Position numbers and translations under genes: made by a program. Of a stretch of DNA of 64,000 nucleotides, positions 42,756 to 51,669 are shown piece after piece. Below the pieces are notes generated by a model. That model ran no database searches. It was given only the letters and a program-made list of their open reading frames with translations, and had not been told where the DNA came from. The stretch covers positions 80,675 through 144,674 of the forward strand of contig DASVDR010000015.1 of NCBI GenBank assembly GCA_036381015.1, given 5' to 3'. The first letter of the stretch is position 1; every line of letters begins with the position of its first letter. The stretch comes from Gammaproteobacteria bacterium (GTDB lineage Bacteria; Pseudomonadota; Gammaproteobacteria; Steroidobacterales; Rariloculaceae).

Positions 42756-44276
42756 TCACTTCGGCGTCGGCATCGTGAGCTCGGGCCCCTTCGCCGACGC
42801 CTCGGGCCACCGCTGCATCACGGACTTGTAGCGCGTATAGAAGCGCACGCCTTCCTCGCCGTAGATGTGGTGATCGCCGAAAAGGCTGCGCTTCCAGCCG
42901 CCGAACGAGTGAAACGCCATTGGCACCGGGATCGGCACGTTGATGCCTACCATTCCCGCCTGCACGCGCCGCGCGAAGTCGCGGGCCGTGCGGCCGTCCG
43001 CGGTGAAGCACGCGACGCCGTTGCCGAGCTCGTGACGGCTCGCGAGCTCGACGGCCGCGGCGAAATCCGGCACGCGGACCACGCACAGGACCGGGCCGAA
43101 CACCTCTTCGCGATAGATGCGCATCTCGGGCCGTACGCGGTCGAAGAGGGTCGGACCGAGGAAGAAGCCGCGCTCGCGTCCGGTCACGCGGAGCGCGCGG
43201 CCGTCGACGACGAGCTCGGCGCCTTCGCGGACGCCTTCCTCGATGTAGCCGATCACGCGGCGGCGATGCGCGTGGCTGATCAGCGGGCCCATGTCGGGCG
43301 ACCCGACCATGCCGTCGCCGATCTCGAGGCGCCCGATGCGCTCGCGAAGCTTCGGCACGAGCACGTCGGCCGTCGGCCCGACGGCGACCGCGACGGATAT
43401 GGCCATGCAGCGCTGGCCGGCGGAGCCGTAGCCCGCCCCGACGAGCGCGTCCGCCGCCTGATCCAGATCCGCGTCCGGCATGACGACGAGATGATTCTTC
43501 GCGCCGCCGAGCGCCTGCACGCGCTTGCCGCGTGCGGCGGCTTGCGCGTAGACGTAGGCCGCGATCGGCGTGGAGCCGACGAAGCTCACGGCGTCGACGC
43601 CGTCGTGCGCGAGCAGCGCGTCCACGGCCTCCTTGTCGCCTTGCACGACGTTCAGGACGCCGGGCGGGAGTCCCGCTTCGTCGAGCAGCTCGGCGAGCCG
43701 GAGCGACGCGCTCGGCACGCGCTCGCTCGGCTTCAGCACGAACGTGTTCCCGCAGGCGATTGCGACGGGGAACATCCAGAGCGGCACCATCGCCGGGAAG
43801 TTGAACGGCGTGATGCCGGCACACACGCCGAGCGGCTGGCGGAGCGAGAAGTTGTCGATGCCGCCGCCGACGTTCTCGTTGTACTCGCCCTTCAGCAGCT
43901 GCGGAATCCCGCAGGCGAACTCCACGACCTCGACGCCGCGCGCGATCTCGCCCTTCGCGTCGGCGAAGACCTTGCCGTTCTCCCGTGTGACGATCGCCGC
44001 GAGCTCGTCCCGATGCTGCTCGAGGAGCGCCTTGAAGCGGAAGAGCACGCGCGCCCGCCGCGGCGCCGGCGTCTCGCTCCACGCGGGAAACGCGGCGCGC
44101 GCCGCGCGCACGGCCGCATCCACCTCTTCGGCGCCGGCGAGCGCCACCTCGGCGACCGGGTCCCCGGTGGCCGGATTGAACACCGTTCCCCGCCGCATGC
44201 CGCCGGCCAACGCCTGGCCCGCGACGACGTGCCCGACCTGCGGGAGCGGCTCCGCGTCTTGCACGACCCTGCTCAT
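42756..44276 (-). CDS. mmsA: Methylmalonate-semialdehyde dehydrogenase (CoA-acylating)
   Basis: A 506-residue aldehyde dehydrogenase. Diagnostic MMSDH stretches: [29 protein letters not shown]-like [50 protein letters not shown] and the catalytic Cys in [14 protein letters not shown]. The position GQRCMA usually reads GERCMA, a small change. Enzymes of this kind convert malonate or methylmalonate semialdehyde to acetyl- or propionyl-CoA. Start ATG 44276. The longer frame upstream translates the palindrome repeat. It is first gene of the operon with FAH and LigAB-type genes. Confidence 0.9.
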   Translation of the reverse strand: MSRVVQDAEPLPQVGHVVAGQALAGGMRRGTVFNPATGDPVAEVALAGAEEVDAAVRAARAAFPAWSETPAPRRARVLFRFKALLEQHRDELAAIVTRENGKVFADAKGEIARGVEVVEFACGIPQLLKGEYNENVGGGIDNFSLRQPLGVCAGITPFNFPAMVPLWMFPVAIACGNTFVLKPSERVPSASLRLAELLDEAGLPPGVLNVVQGDKEAVDALLAHDGVDAVSFVGSTPIAAYVYAQAAARGKRVQALGGAKNHLVVMPDADLDQAADALVGAGYGSAGQRCMAISVAVAVGPTADVLVPKLRERIGRLEIGDGMVGSPDMGPLISHAHRRRVIGYIEEGVREGAELVVDGRALRVTGRERGFFLGPTLFDRVRPEMRIYREEVFGPVLCVVRVPDFAAAVELASRHELGNGVACFTADGRTARDFARRVQAGMVGINVPIPVPMAFHSFGGWKRSLFGDHHIYGEEGVRFYTRYKSVMQRWPEASAKGPELTMPTPK

Positions 44277-44301
44277 CGTCCGTCGATCATATCCGTTCGA
44301 A

Positions 44302-44400
44302 GAAATGGTGTCAGAGGAAATGGTGTCAGACACCATTTTGTCGGAAAAAGGTGTCTGACACCTTTTTTGCTCCGGAAAAGGTGTCTGACACCTTTTTTCA
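44302..44400. repeat. REP-like palindrome cluster C (3 copies plus half copy)
   Basis: A left-half copy at 44302-44317 (AAATGGTGTCAGAGG), then full copies at 44318-44339 (AAATGGTGT/CAG/ACACCATTTT variant), 44344-44368 and 44374-44398 (AAAAAGGTGT type). The last copy runs directly into the stop codon (44398-44400) of the DUF5916 gene. Between mmsA start and DUF5916 stop. Confidence 0.92.
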
Positions 44401-46572
44401 GAAGCGGAAGGTGTAGTTGAACTTCACGGCGGCCTCGGAGAACGAGGAATGGAAGCGGTCGTCGCGGTCGAGGTCCTCGGCGCTGTGGTTCAGCACGAGG
44501 TAGGCCTCGCGGCCCGCCTCGGGAATCCAGTGCAGGCGGCTGTTGATGCCGATGACCTCGCTCACGTTGTCGTACTGAATCAAGTTCACCCAGCTCAGGC
44601 GCGCGGAGAAGACGATGTCCGCGCGCACGGAGAGCAGCCGCGTCGTGAACGTGCCCTCCGGCAAGTCGATCTCGTTCACGCCGTACTCGAGGCGCCCGGT
44701 GAAATGCCCGGACGGCCGCCACCGGATCGCGCCGAATATCTCGTCGCGGTCGCCGCTGAAGAACCCGCCGGTCTGATAGCCGATCTCGCCGGAAAGCTTG
44801 CGTTGATCCGCGAACTCGAAGTTCACCCGCGTGGAGGCGAACGAGTATTCGCCGGCCGGGATCACGACCCCGGGGTGGATGTCGAACGGCTCGAGCAGGA
44901 CTTCCTTGTTGAACGAGCGCTCGACTCGCACGTTGTCGCCTCTCCGGCCTTCCGCCTCGAGCAGCTCGAGCTCGATCTCCTGCGACTCGAGGCCGCCCGC
45001 AAGCCGCTCGATGCGCTCCGCCTCGAAGCCGCCGCCGACGGCCCGAAGGAAGCCGGAGCGGGGACGATGCGTATACCCGAGATCCCCGTCGAGCCGGCGA
45101 ATGCCGACGCGATTCGCGAAGCCGAGGGCCGGGTTGAAGTTCTCGTCGAGCTCGGTAAAGCCGACGCCGCCGCGGAAGCCCGTCTCGTTCGGCGACCGCA
45201 CGCGCAAGCCGTAAGCGCGATCGTCGCCGTCGATTCCTTCCGTGCGGCTCTGCTGCACCCACGCCTCGCCTTCGAGCACGCGGCCGCCGGGAAGGCGCGT
45301 GTTCCGGTACATGAAATCCGCGCCGACGAGGGAGTTGTCGAGCGGCGACTGCGGGCTGCCGTGCGTCGCGATCAGCCCGACGGTCGACTCCGAAAGCACG
45401 TTCGCGGACACGCGCGCCACGGTCGACGTTTCCGCCGGCGCGTCGGTCGAGGCTTCCTGGCGAATCGACAGCATCCCGAGATTGAAGCGGCCCACGCGGC
45501 CGCTGATCTTCGCGCCCGCGTCGATGTCGACGATTTCTCCGTCGGCGGCGAGGCCGATGCGCCGCGAGAAGAACGGGCGTCCGTTCTCGCCGATGCCTCC
45601 GAACTCGAAGATGTCCGCATCCTGCAGGAAGAAGTCCCGCTTCTCCGGGAAGAACAGCGCGAAGCGCGTGAGGTTCACCTGCCGATCGTCGACCTCGGTG
45701 GCCGAGAAGTCGGTGTTCAGCGTCAGCGATCCGGTCAGGCTCGGCGTGATCTTGTAGAACAGGTCGAGCGACGGAGCGGACTCGGAGTCGTCCACGTCCG
45801 AGAGCCGGTCGCGGCTGTCGCGCAGGGCGATGGCGGGAACGACGTCGAGGCCGAGGCCCTGATCGAGGCCCTCGAAGCCGATCGCGATGCCGGAGACGCT
45901 CGGGTTGGTCGCGCGATTGCGGGACACCCATCCGATCCTCTCGTCGCGACGGGCGATCGAGCGGCGAAAGTTGATGCCCCAGGTATCGTTCAGCGGATCG
46001 AACGACAGCGTCTTGAACGGGATCGCCATCTCGGCGATCCACCCTTCGCCGTCGATGCCCGCGGCCGCGTACCAGATGCCCTGCCAGTCCCACTGCTCCT
46101 CGCTGACGTTCTGGTACAGCGCTTCCTGCCGCAGACCGTTCGGGTTCGTCTGGAAGAGATAGCCGCTGCGCCGGTCGTGGAACGGATCGAGCGTCACCGC
46201 GAACCAATCGTCGGCAAAGACCTCCGCGCCTTGGCGCAGGATGCGCGCGGTGATCTGCTCCGGCTCGCTGTCGTAGAGGCGTGCGCCGATGTAGAGCGCG
46301 TCGTCGTCGTACATCAGACGGATCAGCGTGGGCTCGGAGGCCTCGGCGTATTCGACGGGCTGGATCTGGTGCAGATCCTCGATCGTCGCGGCGCTCGACC
46401 AGGCCGCCTCGTCGAGCACGCCGTCGATGACGGGCGGCGTCTCGGTGCGAACGATGCGCACGGACTTCTCACTGCTTCCGGAAACTTCGAGATCCTGCGC
46501 AAGGGCATCGCCGCCGAGCGCGAAGAGGAGGGTGGCGCACGCGGCGCGCGGCGGCAACCTCGGCTCGATCAC
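44398..46572 (-). CDS. DUF5916 outer-membrane barrel protein with CBM9-like domain
   Basis: A 724-residue protein with signal peptide ([29 protein letters not shown] start), a carbohydrate-binding-type CBM9-like N-terminal domain (about 35-230: [64 protein letters not shown]) and a beta-rich DUF5916 C-terminal region (about 250-724) ending in the aromatic residue F (FNYTFRF) typical of outer-membrane barrels. Secreted to the outer membrane by inference. Ligand unknown. Located between palindrome cluster C and the TypA region. Confidence 0.87.
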   Translation of the reverse strand: MIEPRLPPRAACATLLFALGGDALAQDLEVSGSSEKSVRIVRTETPPVIDGVLDEAAWSSAATIEDLHQIQPVEYAEASEPTLIRLMYDDDALYIGARLYDSEPEQITARILRQGAEVFADDWFAVTLDPFHDRRSGYLFQTNPNGLRQEALYQNVSEEQWDWQGIWYAAAGIDGEGWIAEMAIPFKTLSFDPLNDTWGINFRRSIARRDERIGWVSRNRATNPSVSGIAIGFEGLDQGLGLDVVPAIALRDSRDRLSDVDDSESAPSLDLFYKITPSLTGSLTLNTDFSATEVDDRQVNLTRFALFFPEKRDFFLQDADIFEFGGIGENGRPFFSRRIGLAADGEIVDIDAGAKISGRVGRFNLGMLSIRQEASTDAPAETSTVARVSANVLSESTVGLIATHGSPQSPLDNSLVGADFMYRNTRLPGGRVLEGEAWVQQSRTEGIDGDDRAYGLRVRSPNETGFRGGVGFTELDENFNPALGFANRVGIRRLDGDLGYTHRPRSGFLRAVGGGFEAERIERLAGGLESQEIELELLEAEGRRGDNVRVERSFNKEVLLEPFDIHPGVVIPAGEYSFASTRVNFEFADQRKLSGEIGYQTGGFFSGDRDEIFGAIRWRPSGHFTGRLEYGVNEIDLPEGTFTTRLLSVRADIVFSARLSWVNLIQYDNVSEVIGINSRLHWIPEAGREAYLVLNHSAEDLDRDDRFHSSFSEAAVKFNYTFRF

Positions 46573-46914
46573 CCCGCGAGCCCTCGCCGCGCCGCGCTCG
46601 CGCCGCGCCGTTTCGCGCCTCCGTGCATGGTGCCGCCGATATGCATGCCTCGACCTTCCCGGGTGCGAAGAACGTTCCGCCCGTCGCGCCGCCCGATCCG
46701 CGGGCTTGCACCGCGCCGTCGCGCGGGCACGGCCGCGCGGGAGCGGCCGGTGCTCGGAACCTCCGGATGATAACGGCGCCCTACGTACGGACGCGAGCGC
46801 GGCGGCCGGGCACCGGCGCGATGGTGCTCAGCCCCGCGTTTCGCCGCGATGCGCGCTCGGCTCCGCGCATCGGCACGATGCGGGCTCAGCCCCGCGCTTC
46901 GGCGTAGTGCGCGC
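46573..46914. other. Non-coding stretch between DUF5916 and typA
   Basis: About 340 bases with no convincing gene. Its right part (from 46821) consists of degenerate 28-29-base tandem units described separately. The left part is plain G+C-rich sequence. No intrinsic terminator was noticed. Confidence 0.5.
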
Positions 46915-46935
46915 TCAGCCCCGCGCTTCGCGCCG
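46821..46935. repeat. Four degenerate 28-29-base tandem units overlapping typA 3' end
   Basis: Units start at 46821, 46849, 46878 and 46907, sharing a core such as GCGCTCAGCCCCGCGCTTCG. The fourth unit contains the typA stop codon (46915-46917) and the last codons of its C-terminus, so the array looks like outward duplication of the gene's 3' end. Not a CRISPR: units abut with no spacers. Confidence 0.7.
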
Positions 46936-48732
46936 CCGCTCGTGCTCCCGCAGGAGCTTTTTGCGGAGACGGATGCTCGACGGGGTGATCTCGACCAGCT
47001 CGTCGTCGTCGATGAACTCGAGCGCCTGCTCGAGGGAGAACCGGATCGGCGGCGTCAAGAGCAGATTCTCGTCGGAGCCCGCCGCGCGGATGTTCGTCAG
47101 GTGCTTGCCCTTCGTGGGGTTCACCGGCAGATCGTTGCCGCGGCTGTGGATGCCGACGATCATGCCTTCGTAGACCTCGTCGCCGTGGCCGATGAAGAGC
47201 GCACCTCGCTCTTGCAGATTGAAGAGCGCGTAGGCGGTGGCTTTGCCGGCGATGTTCGAGACCAGCACGCCGTTCGTGCGTTGGCCGATCTCGCCCCGAA
47301 CGCGCGGCGCGTAGCGCTCGAAGACGTGATACAGGAGTCCCGTGCCGGCCGTCGCCGTGAGGTACTCGGTGCGGAATCCGATCAGGCCGCGCGCCGGGAT
47401 CCGATACTCGAGACGCACGCGCCCGCGGCCGTCCGGCACCATGTTCAGCAGCTCGCCGCGGCGCTCGGCGAGGCGGCTCATCACCGCGCCCTGATGCTCC
47501 TCCGCGAAGTCGACGGTGACGAGCTCCCACGGCTCGTGGATCTCGCCGTCGACGCGCCGCTCGATCACGGCGGGGCGCGACACCGCGAGCTCGTAGCCTT
47601 CGCGGCGCATCGTCTCGATCAGGACCGAGAGGTGCAGCTCGCCGCGGCCCGAAACGCGGAATTTGTCCGGGTCGTCGGTCTCCTCCACGCGCAGCGCGAC
47701 GTTGTGCGAGAGCTCGCGGTCGAGCCGCGCGCGAATCTGCCGGCTCGTCAGAAATCGACCCTCCCGCCCCGCGAACGGTGACTTGTTCACCTGGAAGGTC
47801 ATCGTGATCGTCGGCTCGTCGATCTCGAGCTTCGGCAGCGCCTCGGGATGATTGCGCGCGCAGACCGTGTCCGAGATGCCGACGTCCTCGATACCGCTGA
47901 AAACGACGATGTCGCCCGCGCCGGCCTCGTCCACGGGCTTGCGCTCGAGACCTTCGAAGCCGTAGAGCTCGCCGAGCTGGGCGTTGTCGACGCGGCCGTC
48001 GCGACGCACGAGCGAGATCGGCATGCCGGGCCGAGCGACGCCGCGGTTGATCCGGCCGATGCCGAGCACGCCGACGTACGAGTTGTAGTCGAGGCTCGAG
48101 ACCTGGAGCTGGAGCGGCCCTTCGGGGGCGACGTCCGGCGGCGGCACGTGGCGCACGAGCGCCTCGAGGAGCGGGATCATGTCGCCCGAGCGGACTGCGG
48201 GGTCGAGGCCTGCGTAGCCCTTGAGGGCCGAGGCGTACACCACCGGAAAGTCGAGCTGCGCGTCGGTTGCGCCGAGCTTGTCGAAGAGATCGAAGGTCTG
48301 GTCGAGAACCCAGCCGGGCCGCGCACCGTCGCGATCGATCTTGTTGATCACGACGAGCGGTACGAAGCCTCGCTTGAACGCCTTCTGCGTGACGAAGCGG
48401 GTTTGCGGCATCGGCCCGTCGACGGCGTCGACGAGCAGCAGCACGCCGTCGACCATCGACAGCACGCGCTCGACTTCGCCGCCGAAGTCCGCATGCCCGG
48501 GCGTATCCACGATGTTGATACGCCATTCGCCCCAGCGGATCGCCGTGCTCTTCGCGAGGATCGTGATGCCCCGTTCGCGCTCGAGGTCGTTCGTGTCGAG
48601 CGCTCGTTCCGGAAGCTGCGTGCGTGCGTCGAGCGTACCGGACTGCTGAAGCAGCCGGTCGACGAGCGTGGTCTTGCCGTGATCGACATGCGCGACGATC
48701 GCGACGTTGCGGAGGCGGTGGGTCGGAATCAT
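46915..48732 (-). CDS. typA: Ribosome-associated GTPase TypA/BipA
   Basis: A 605-residue translational GTPase. G1 AHVDHGKT (near residue 15), switch RERGITI, G3 [13 protein letters not shown]4 NKIDRDGA are visible, then domain II, and the BipA-specific C-terminal region ([22 protein letters not shown]-like [18 protein letters not shown]). Start ATG 48732 places [15 protein letters not shown] at the usual distance. Acts in ribosome biogenesis at low temperature and stress. A perfect TATAAT lies 37-45 bases upstream of the start on the minus strand. The 3' end overlaps the tandem repeat array. Confidence 0.95.
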   Translation of the reverse strand: MIPTHRLRNVAIVAHVDHGKTTLVDRLLQQSGTLDARTQLPERALDTNDLERERGITILAKSTAIRWGEWRINIVDTPGHADFGGEVERVLSMVDGVLLLVDAVDGPMPQTRFVTQKAFKRGFVPLVVINKIDRDGARPGWVLDQTFDLFDKLGATDAQLDFPVVYASALKGYAGLDPAVRSGDMIPLLEALVRHVPPPDVAPEGPLQLQVSSLDYNSYVGVLGIGRINRGVARPGMPISLVRRDGRVDNAQLGELYGFEGLERKPVDEAGAGDIVVFSGIEDVGISDTVCARNHPEALPKLEIDEPTITMTFQVNKSPFAGREGRFLTSRQIRARLDRELSHNVALRVEETDDPDKFRVSGRGELHLSVLIETMRREGYELAVSRPAVIERRVDGEIHEPWELVTVDFAEEHQGAVMSRLAERRGELLNMVPDGRGRVRLEYRIPARGLIGFRTEYLTATAGTGLLYHVFERYAPRVRGEIGQRTNGVLVSNIAGKATAYALFNLQERGALFIGHGDEVYEGMIVGIHSRGNDLPVNPTKGKHLTNIRAAGSDENLLLTPPIRFSLEQALEFIDDDELVEITPSSIRLRKKLLREHERRREARG

Positions 48733-48771
48733 CGAGGCGAAAGCCGGCAGGGCGTGGCGCGGTGGGCGCGC

Positions 48772-48777
48772 ATTATA
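48772..48777 (-). promoter_or_regulatory. Candidate -10 box of typA
   Basis: TATAAT on the minus strand, about 40 bases upstream of the typA start. No good -35 hexamer is seen 16-18 bases further upstream, so this is a candidate only. Confidence 0.4.
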
Positions 48778-48829
48778 GAGCGGCCCCCGGTTCTCCGCGA
48801 GACGCCGCGCCGGGCAGCGGCGGGCGGGC

Positions 48830-48853
48830 AAAAAAAACCCCGCCGAAGCGGGG
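48830..48853 (-). terminator. Intrinsic terminator without an annotated upstream gene
   Basis: On the minus strand CCCCGC, loop TTCG, GCGGGG, followed by eight T: a textbook Rho-independent terminator for transcription moving left. The nearest minus-strand coding gene in that path is none before 49278, so it marks the end of an unannotated transcript. It lies upstream of the typA promoter. Confidence 0.75.
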
Positions 48854-49129
48854 AAAATCAGGTCGATGCTTAGGTTCTAGGCGGCTGGCCGCAAACTCAA
48901 ACGTCGACCCTTTCTTGTTGTCTCGCGACGATCGTGAGATTGACCGGAGGAGTAAACATCACATCACGTCGTCGGTCTCTTCGTTGTTATCCGATGCGGC
49001 CGGTCGTCCCGGCGCGCGTTCCCTCCCTCGTCCTGCCGCGCACGCGCCTTCGCGGACCGTCACGGCTTGTGCGCAGGCGCTCGGTGGGCAACACTCCCGT
49101 GACGGCCCGCTCGGAAGCGGCGACGGGTT

Positions 49130-49144
49130 GCCCTTATAGTGCCA
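49130..49144 (-). promoter_or_regulatory. Possible sigma-54-type -24/-12 promoter
   Basis: Minus-strand TGGCAC-TATAAGG-GC has the TGG...GC elements of a sigma-54 promoter at correct spacing, though the -12 TTGC box is GGGC. It points left toward the orphan terminator. A forward TATAGT (49135-49140) overlaps, so chance or a housekeeping promoter for the ECF operon is equally possible. Confidence 0.25.
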
Positions 49145-49277
49145 ACACGGACGAGCCGCCGGCGGGTTCCCTCCGCCCCGGGCCGCAGCCTGGGCCGGGG
49201 CGGCGGGCAACCGCCGGGTCGGGTGGAACGCGGCAGCCGCTCGCACGTGTCTTCTTGAGCGTGCGCAAGTTTTTCCC

Positions 49278-49856
49278 ATGGCTCGACTGACAGTTATTCA
49301 CGGCGGCAGGTCGGCGGTCGAACGGTTCGAGGCGCTGATCGGCAAGCATTATTCCCTGCTCTACCGGGCGGCCTACCGGTTTACCCGCTCCGTCCACGAC
49401 GCCGAGGATCTCGTGCAGGAAGTCTGCGCGCGGGCGTACCCCCGGCTCGACGAGCTCGAGAGGCTGGATCAGCCGCAGAGCTGGATGCTCTGCGTGATGC
49501 GGCGCATCTTCATCGACCAGCTGCGCCGGTTCGAACGATCGCATGTCGATTCGATCGAAGTGCACGACGCGGCGAGCTTCGCCGCGGAGGAGCCCGGCCC
49601 GGCGGACGAGACCGAATCCGCGCTGTGGACGCAACGCCTCGCCCGGGCCTGGCGGCGCCTCGACGAAGACCAGCGCACGCTGCTGGCCCTGCACGACATC
49701 GAAGGCTATACCTTGGCCGAGCTGATGGAGATCACCGGCCTCAAGGAAGGCACCCTGAAATCGCGGCTGCACCGCGCCCGCGCACGGCTGGGCAAGCTGC
49801 TCAAACGCGAAGAATCGGCTCCGAGCGCCGCGAGCGGCGCGGGAGGAAACGGATGA
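49278..49856 (+). CDS. ECF RNA polymerase sigma factor (second operon)
   Basis: A 192-residue ECF sigma factor. Region 2: HYSLLYRAAYRFTRSVHDAEDLVQEVCARAYPRL and SWMLCVMRRIFIDQLRR. Region 4: EDQRTLLALHDIEGYTLAELMEITGLKEGTLKSRLHRAR. A C-terminal tail (REESAPSAASGAGG) is flexible. Its TGA overlaps the ATG of the anti-sigma gene (ATGA). Region 4 wording is RpoE-like. Likely released by the zinc-finger protein encoded next. No promoter could be read with confidence. Confidence 0.93.
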   Translation: MARLTVIHGGRSAVERFEALIGKHYSLLYRAAYRFTRSVHDAEDLVQEVCARAYPRLDELERLDQPQSWMLCVMRRIFIDQLRRFERSHVDSIEVHDAASFAAEEPGPADETESALWTQRLARAWRRLDEDQRTLLALHDIEGYTLAELMEITGLKEGTLKSRLHRARARLGKLLKREESAPSAASGAGGNG

Positions 49857-50521
49857 AATGTGACGACGTTCAGGCCTTGCTGATCGACGCGCCGGAGGCG
49901 GGCGACCCGTCGGCGAGGCGGGCCGCGATCGAGCATCTCGCCTATTGCACGAGCTGCCGAGACGCACAGGTCGCGGCCGGCGTGCTGCGCGTCGAGCGGG
50001 CACGGCCGGTGCCCGGTCCGACTCCGGGGGCGTTCGAGCGCGCGATCGCGCACGCGACCCGGGGGCGGGGCGACGCCGGCGCGTTGCGAACGCCGTCGCG
50101 CGCCGCGGGCCGGGGGGCGCACCGCGGCTTTTGGGCCGGCATGGCGGTCGGCGCCGTCTCGGCCGCCGCGGCCGCGGCCGCCTGGGTCGTGCTGCTCGTG
50201 CCGGCGCGGGAGCCTCAGTCCGCCTCCACGACCCCGCTGGTCACGATGGCGCTCAACGAGAAGCGGGACGTGAGCATCGCCGTCGATACGCCGGCGCCGT
50301 TGCGCAACGCCGAAATCCGGGTGGTCCTGACCGGCGCGATCAGCTTGGACGGCTTTGCCGACCGCCGGGAGCTGCGCTGGCACGCGGACCTCGAGGCGGG
50401 CAGCAACCAGCTCACGCTGCCGGTCGTCGCCACCGGCGCGGCCGGTCAGCTGATGGTGGAGGTGCAGCACGGGCAGAAGCGCAGGACCTTCATCGTCGAT
50501 ATCCGCGGAGTCGAAGCCTGA
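49853..50521 (+). CDS. Zinc-finger (HC2-type) anti-sigma factor
   Basis: A 222-residue single-TM protein. Residues 1-45 contain the anti-sigma zinc-binding pattern IEHLAYCTSC (H...C..C) after MKCDDVQALLID. A TM helix (GAVSAAAAAAAWVVLLV) follows at about 98-117. The outer part is a small beta-rich domain (MALNEKRDVSIAVDTPAPLRNAEIRVVLTGAIS, LTLPVVATGAAGQLMVEVQHG). GGAGGAAACGG just upstream and the ATGA overlap with the sigma gene fix the start. It should bind and silence the sigma factor. The signal sensed is not evident. Confidence 0.88.
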   Translation: MKCDDVQALLIDAPEAGDPSARRAAIEHLAYCTSCRDAQVAAGVLRVERARPVPGPTPGAFERAIAHATRGRGDAGALRTPSRAAGRGAHRGFWAGMAVGAVSAAAAAAAWVVLLVPAREPQSASTTPLVTMALNEKRDVSIAVDTPAPLRNAEIRVVLTGAISLDGFADRRELRWHADLEAGSNQLTLPVVATGAAGQLMVEVQHGQKRRTFIVDIRGVEA

Positions 50522-50562
50522 GCACGGATTGCAGAATCGGGAACGAAGGCGGCTCGGAAGCC

Positions 50563-51501
50563 GTGAGCTCGCGGTATCGGGCGCGTCCGGGTGACGGCGC
50601 CCACCGGGCGCGGGCGTATGCGGACGCCGAGCGCCCCGGAAGGGCCCTCGGCGCTCGCCGGTTGCCGCTCGCGGGGCTCGTCGCGATCGGCTTGGCCGGC
50701 GGAATGCCGGCGTGGGCCCAGGACGGCGGCGCGAACGCCGCCACGGAGAACCTGGACGTGACGATGACGCTGCTGCCGGAGGACGCCACGCGCCCGGAGG
50801 CCGTCACGCGGATCATCGAGCTCCCGGAGGGGTTGCTCGAGGTCAAGGGCCGGGGCTCGGCGCCGGGTGACGCGGCTGCGGACCGGCGCGGAGGGCAGGA
50901 CGCCGCGGGCGACGGGAGCGGCGCCGCGGAGCAGCGCGGGAACGCGCATCGCGGCGGTGCGCGCGATCCCGATGATCGGCCGGAGGCCGCCCGGCAGGTC
51001 GCGGACGGCCGCGAGCGGCAGGCTGCGGACGGCCGCGGGCGGCAGGCTGCGGACGGCGGCGGGCGGCGAGATGCGGGCGGCGCGGTGCGCGACGGACAGG
51101 GCGCCGTGCAAACGGCCGCCCGCGCCGCGCGGGAAGCCGGCGACCGCGGGCGGGATGCGGCCCGCGATAGCGGGTCCGGGAGCCGCGGTGCCGACCGGGA
51201 TGCGCGCCGCGATGCCGAGGGCGCCGCGCGTCGGGATGCCGAGGGGGCCGCGCGCCGCGATGCCGACGGGGCCGCGCGCCGCGATGCCGCGGCCGCTGCT
51301 CGTGAAGCACGCGAAGCCGGCCGCAACCTCGCGGATCGCGCCCGCGCCGCCGGGCGGGACGCCGCCGACGACGCCCGCGAAGTCCGCGAAAACGCAAGAC
51401 GCGGGCGCTCCGGAGGCGGCGACGGCGGCGAGCGCCCGGACCGGCCCGCCCGTCCGGAAATTCCAGGCCGCGGGGATTCCCCGGGGCGGTCCGGGCAGTA
51501 G
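50563..51501 (+). CDS. Exported Ala/Arg/Asp-rich low-complexity protein
   Basis: A 312-residue protein (GTG start). A signal peptide lies at about 28-50 (LAGLVAIGLAGGMPAWAQ) after a long basic n-region. A short normal segment (NLDVTMTLLPEDATRPEAVTRI, ELPEGLLEVKG) is followed by about 220 residues of helical low complexity with an eight-residue unit (ARRDAEGA, three or more near-perfect tandem copies, then degenerate ones). The DNA shows the same tandem structure. Charged, probably an extended helix or spacer in the periplasm. No family recognised. Third gene of the ECF operon. Confidence 0.6.
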   Translation: MSSRYRARPGDGAHRARAYADAERPGRALGARRLPLAGLVAIGLAGGMPAWAQDGGANAATENLDVTMTLLPEDATRPEAVTRIIELPEGLLEVKGRGSAPGDAAADRRGGQDAAGDGSGAAEQRGNAHRGGARDPDDRPEAARQVADGRERQAADGRGRQAADGGGRRDAGGAVRDGQGAVQTAARAAREAGDRGRDAARDSGSGSRGADRDARRDAEGAARRDAEGAARRDADGAARRDAAAAAREAREAGRNLADRARAAGRDAADDAREVRENARRGRSGGGDGGERPDRPARPEIPGRGDSPGRSGQ

Positions 51502-51669
51502 CGGCGTCGCATCGGTCCTCCCGAGCGAACCGTCCCGAACACGAGACGGGCCCGGGATCGTCGCCGAACGGCAACGATGGCGCTGGTCTTGCATGCCTGG
51601 GTTAGACTCGCCGGCAGCCGCCTTCGAAACGGCGCGACGACACGAACTGAACTCGGAGTAGCTCGTACG

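Larger units (their letters stand above)
48733..49277. other. Intergenic region between typA and the second ECF operon
   Basis: About 545 bases without a convincing protein gene. Contains a typA -10 hexamer (48772-48777), an intrinsic terminator pointing left (48830-48853) that belongs to no annotated gene, and a TGGCAC-N7-GC pattern on the minus strand (49144-49130). The region right of the terminator therefore probably carries a minus-strand transcript or small RNA. Open frames in it (for example 48959-49279 minus, and a 20-codon frame 48897-48959 minus) lack ribosome sites. Confidence 0.5.

Noticed and set aside
44277-44336. Upstream extension of mmsA ([13 protein letters not shown]...) as the real N-terminus
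   Set aside because: It is the palindrome repeat translated in frame. The family starts at ATG 44276.
46821-46935. Possible short CRISPR array
   Set aside because: Repeated units abut without unique spacers and overlap the typA coding end.
48959-49279. 106-codon minus-strand ORF and a 20-codon follow-on ORF
   Set aside because: Biased Arg/Ala composition, start inside the sigma-factor start, no ribosome site and no family. Noted only because of the orphan terminator.
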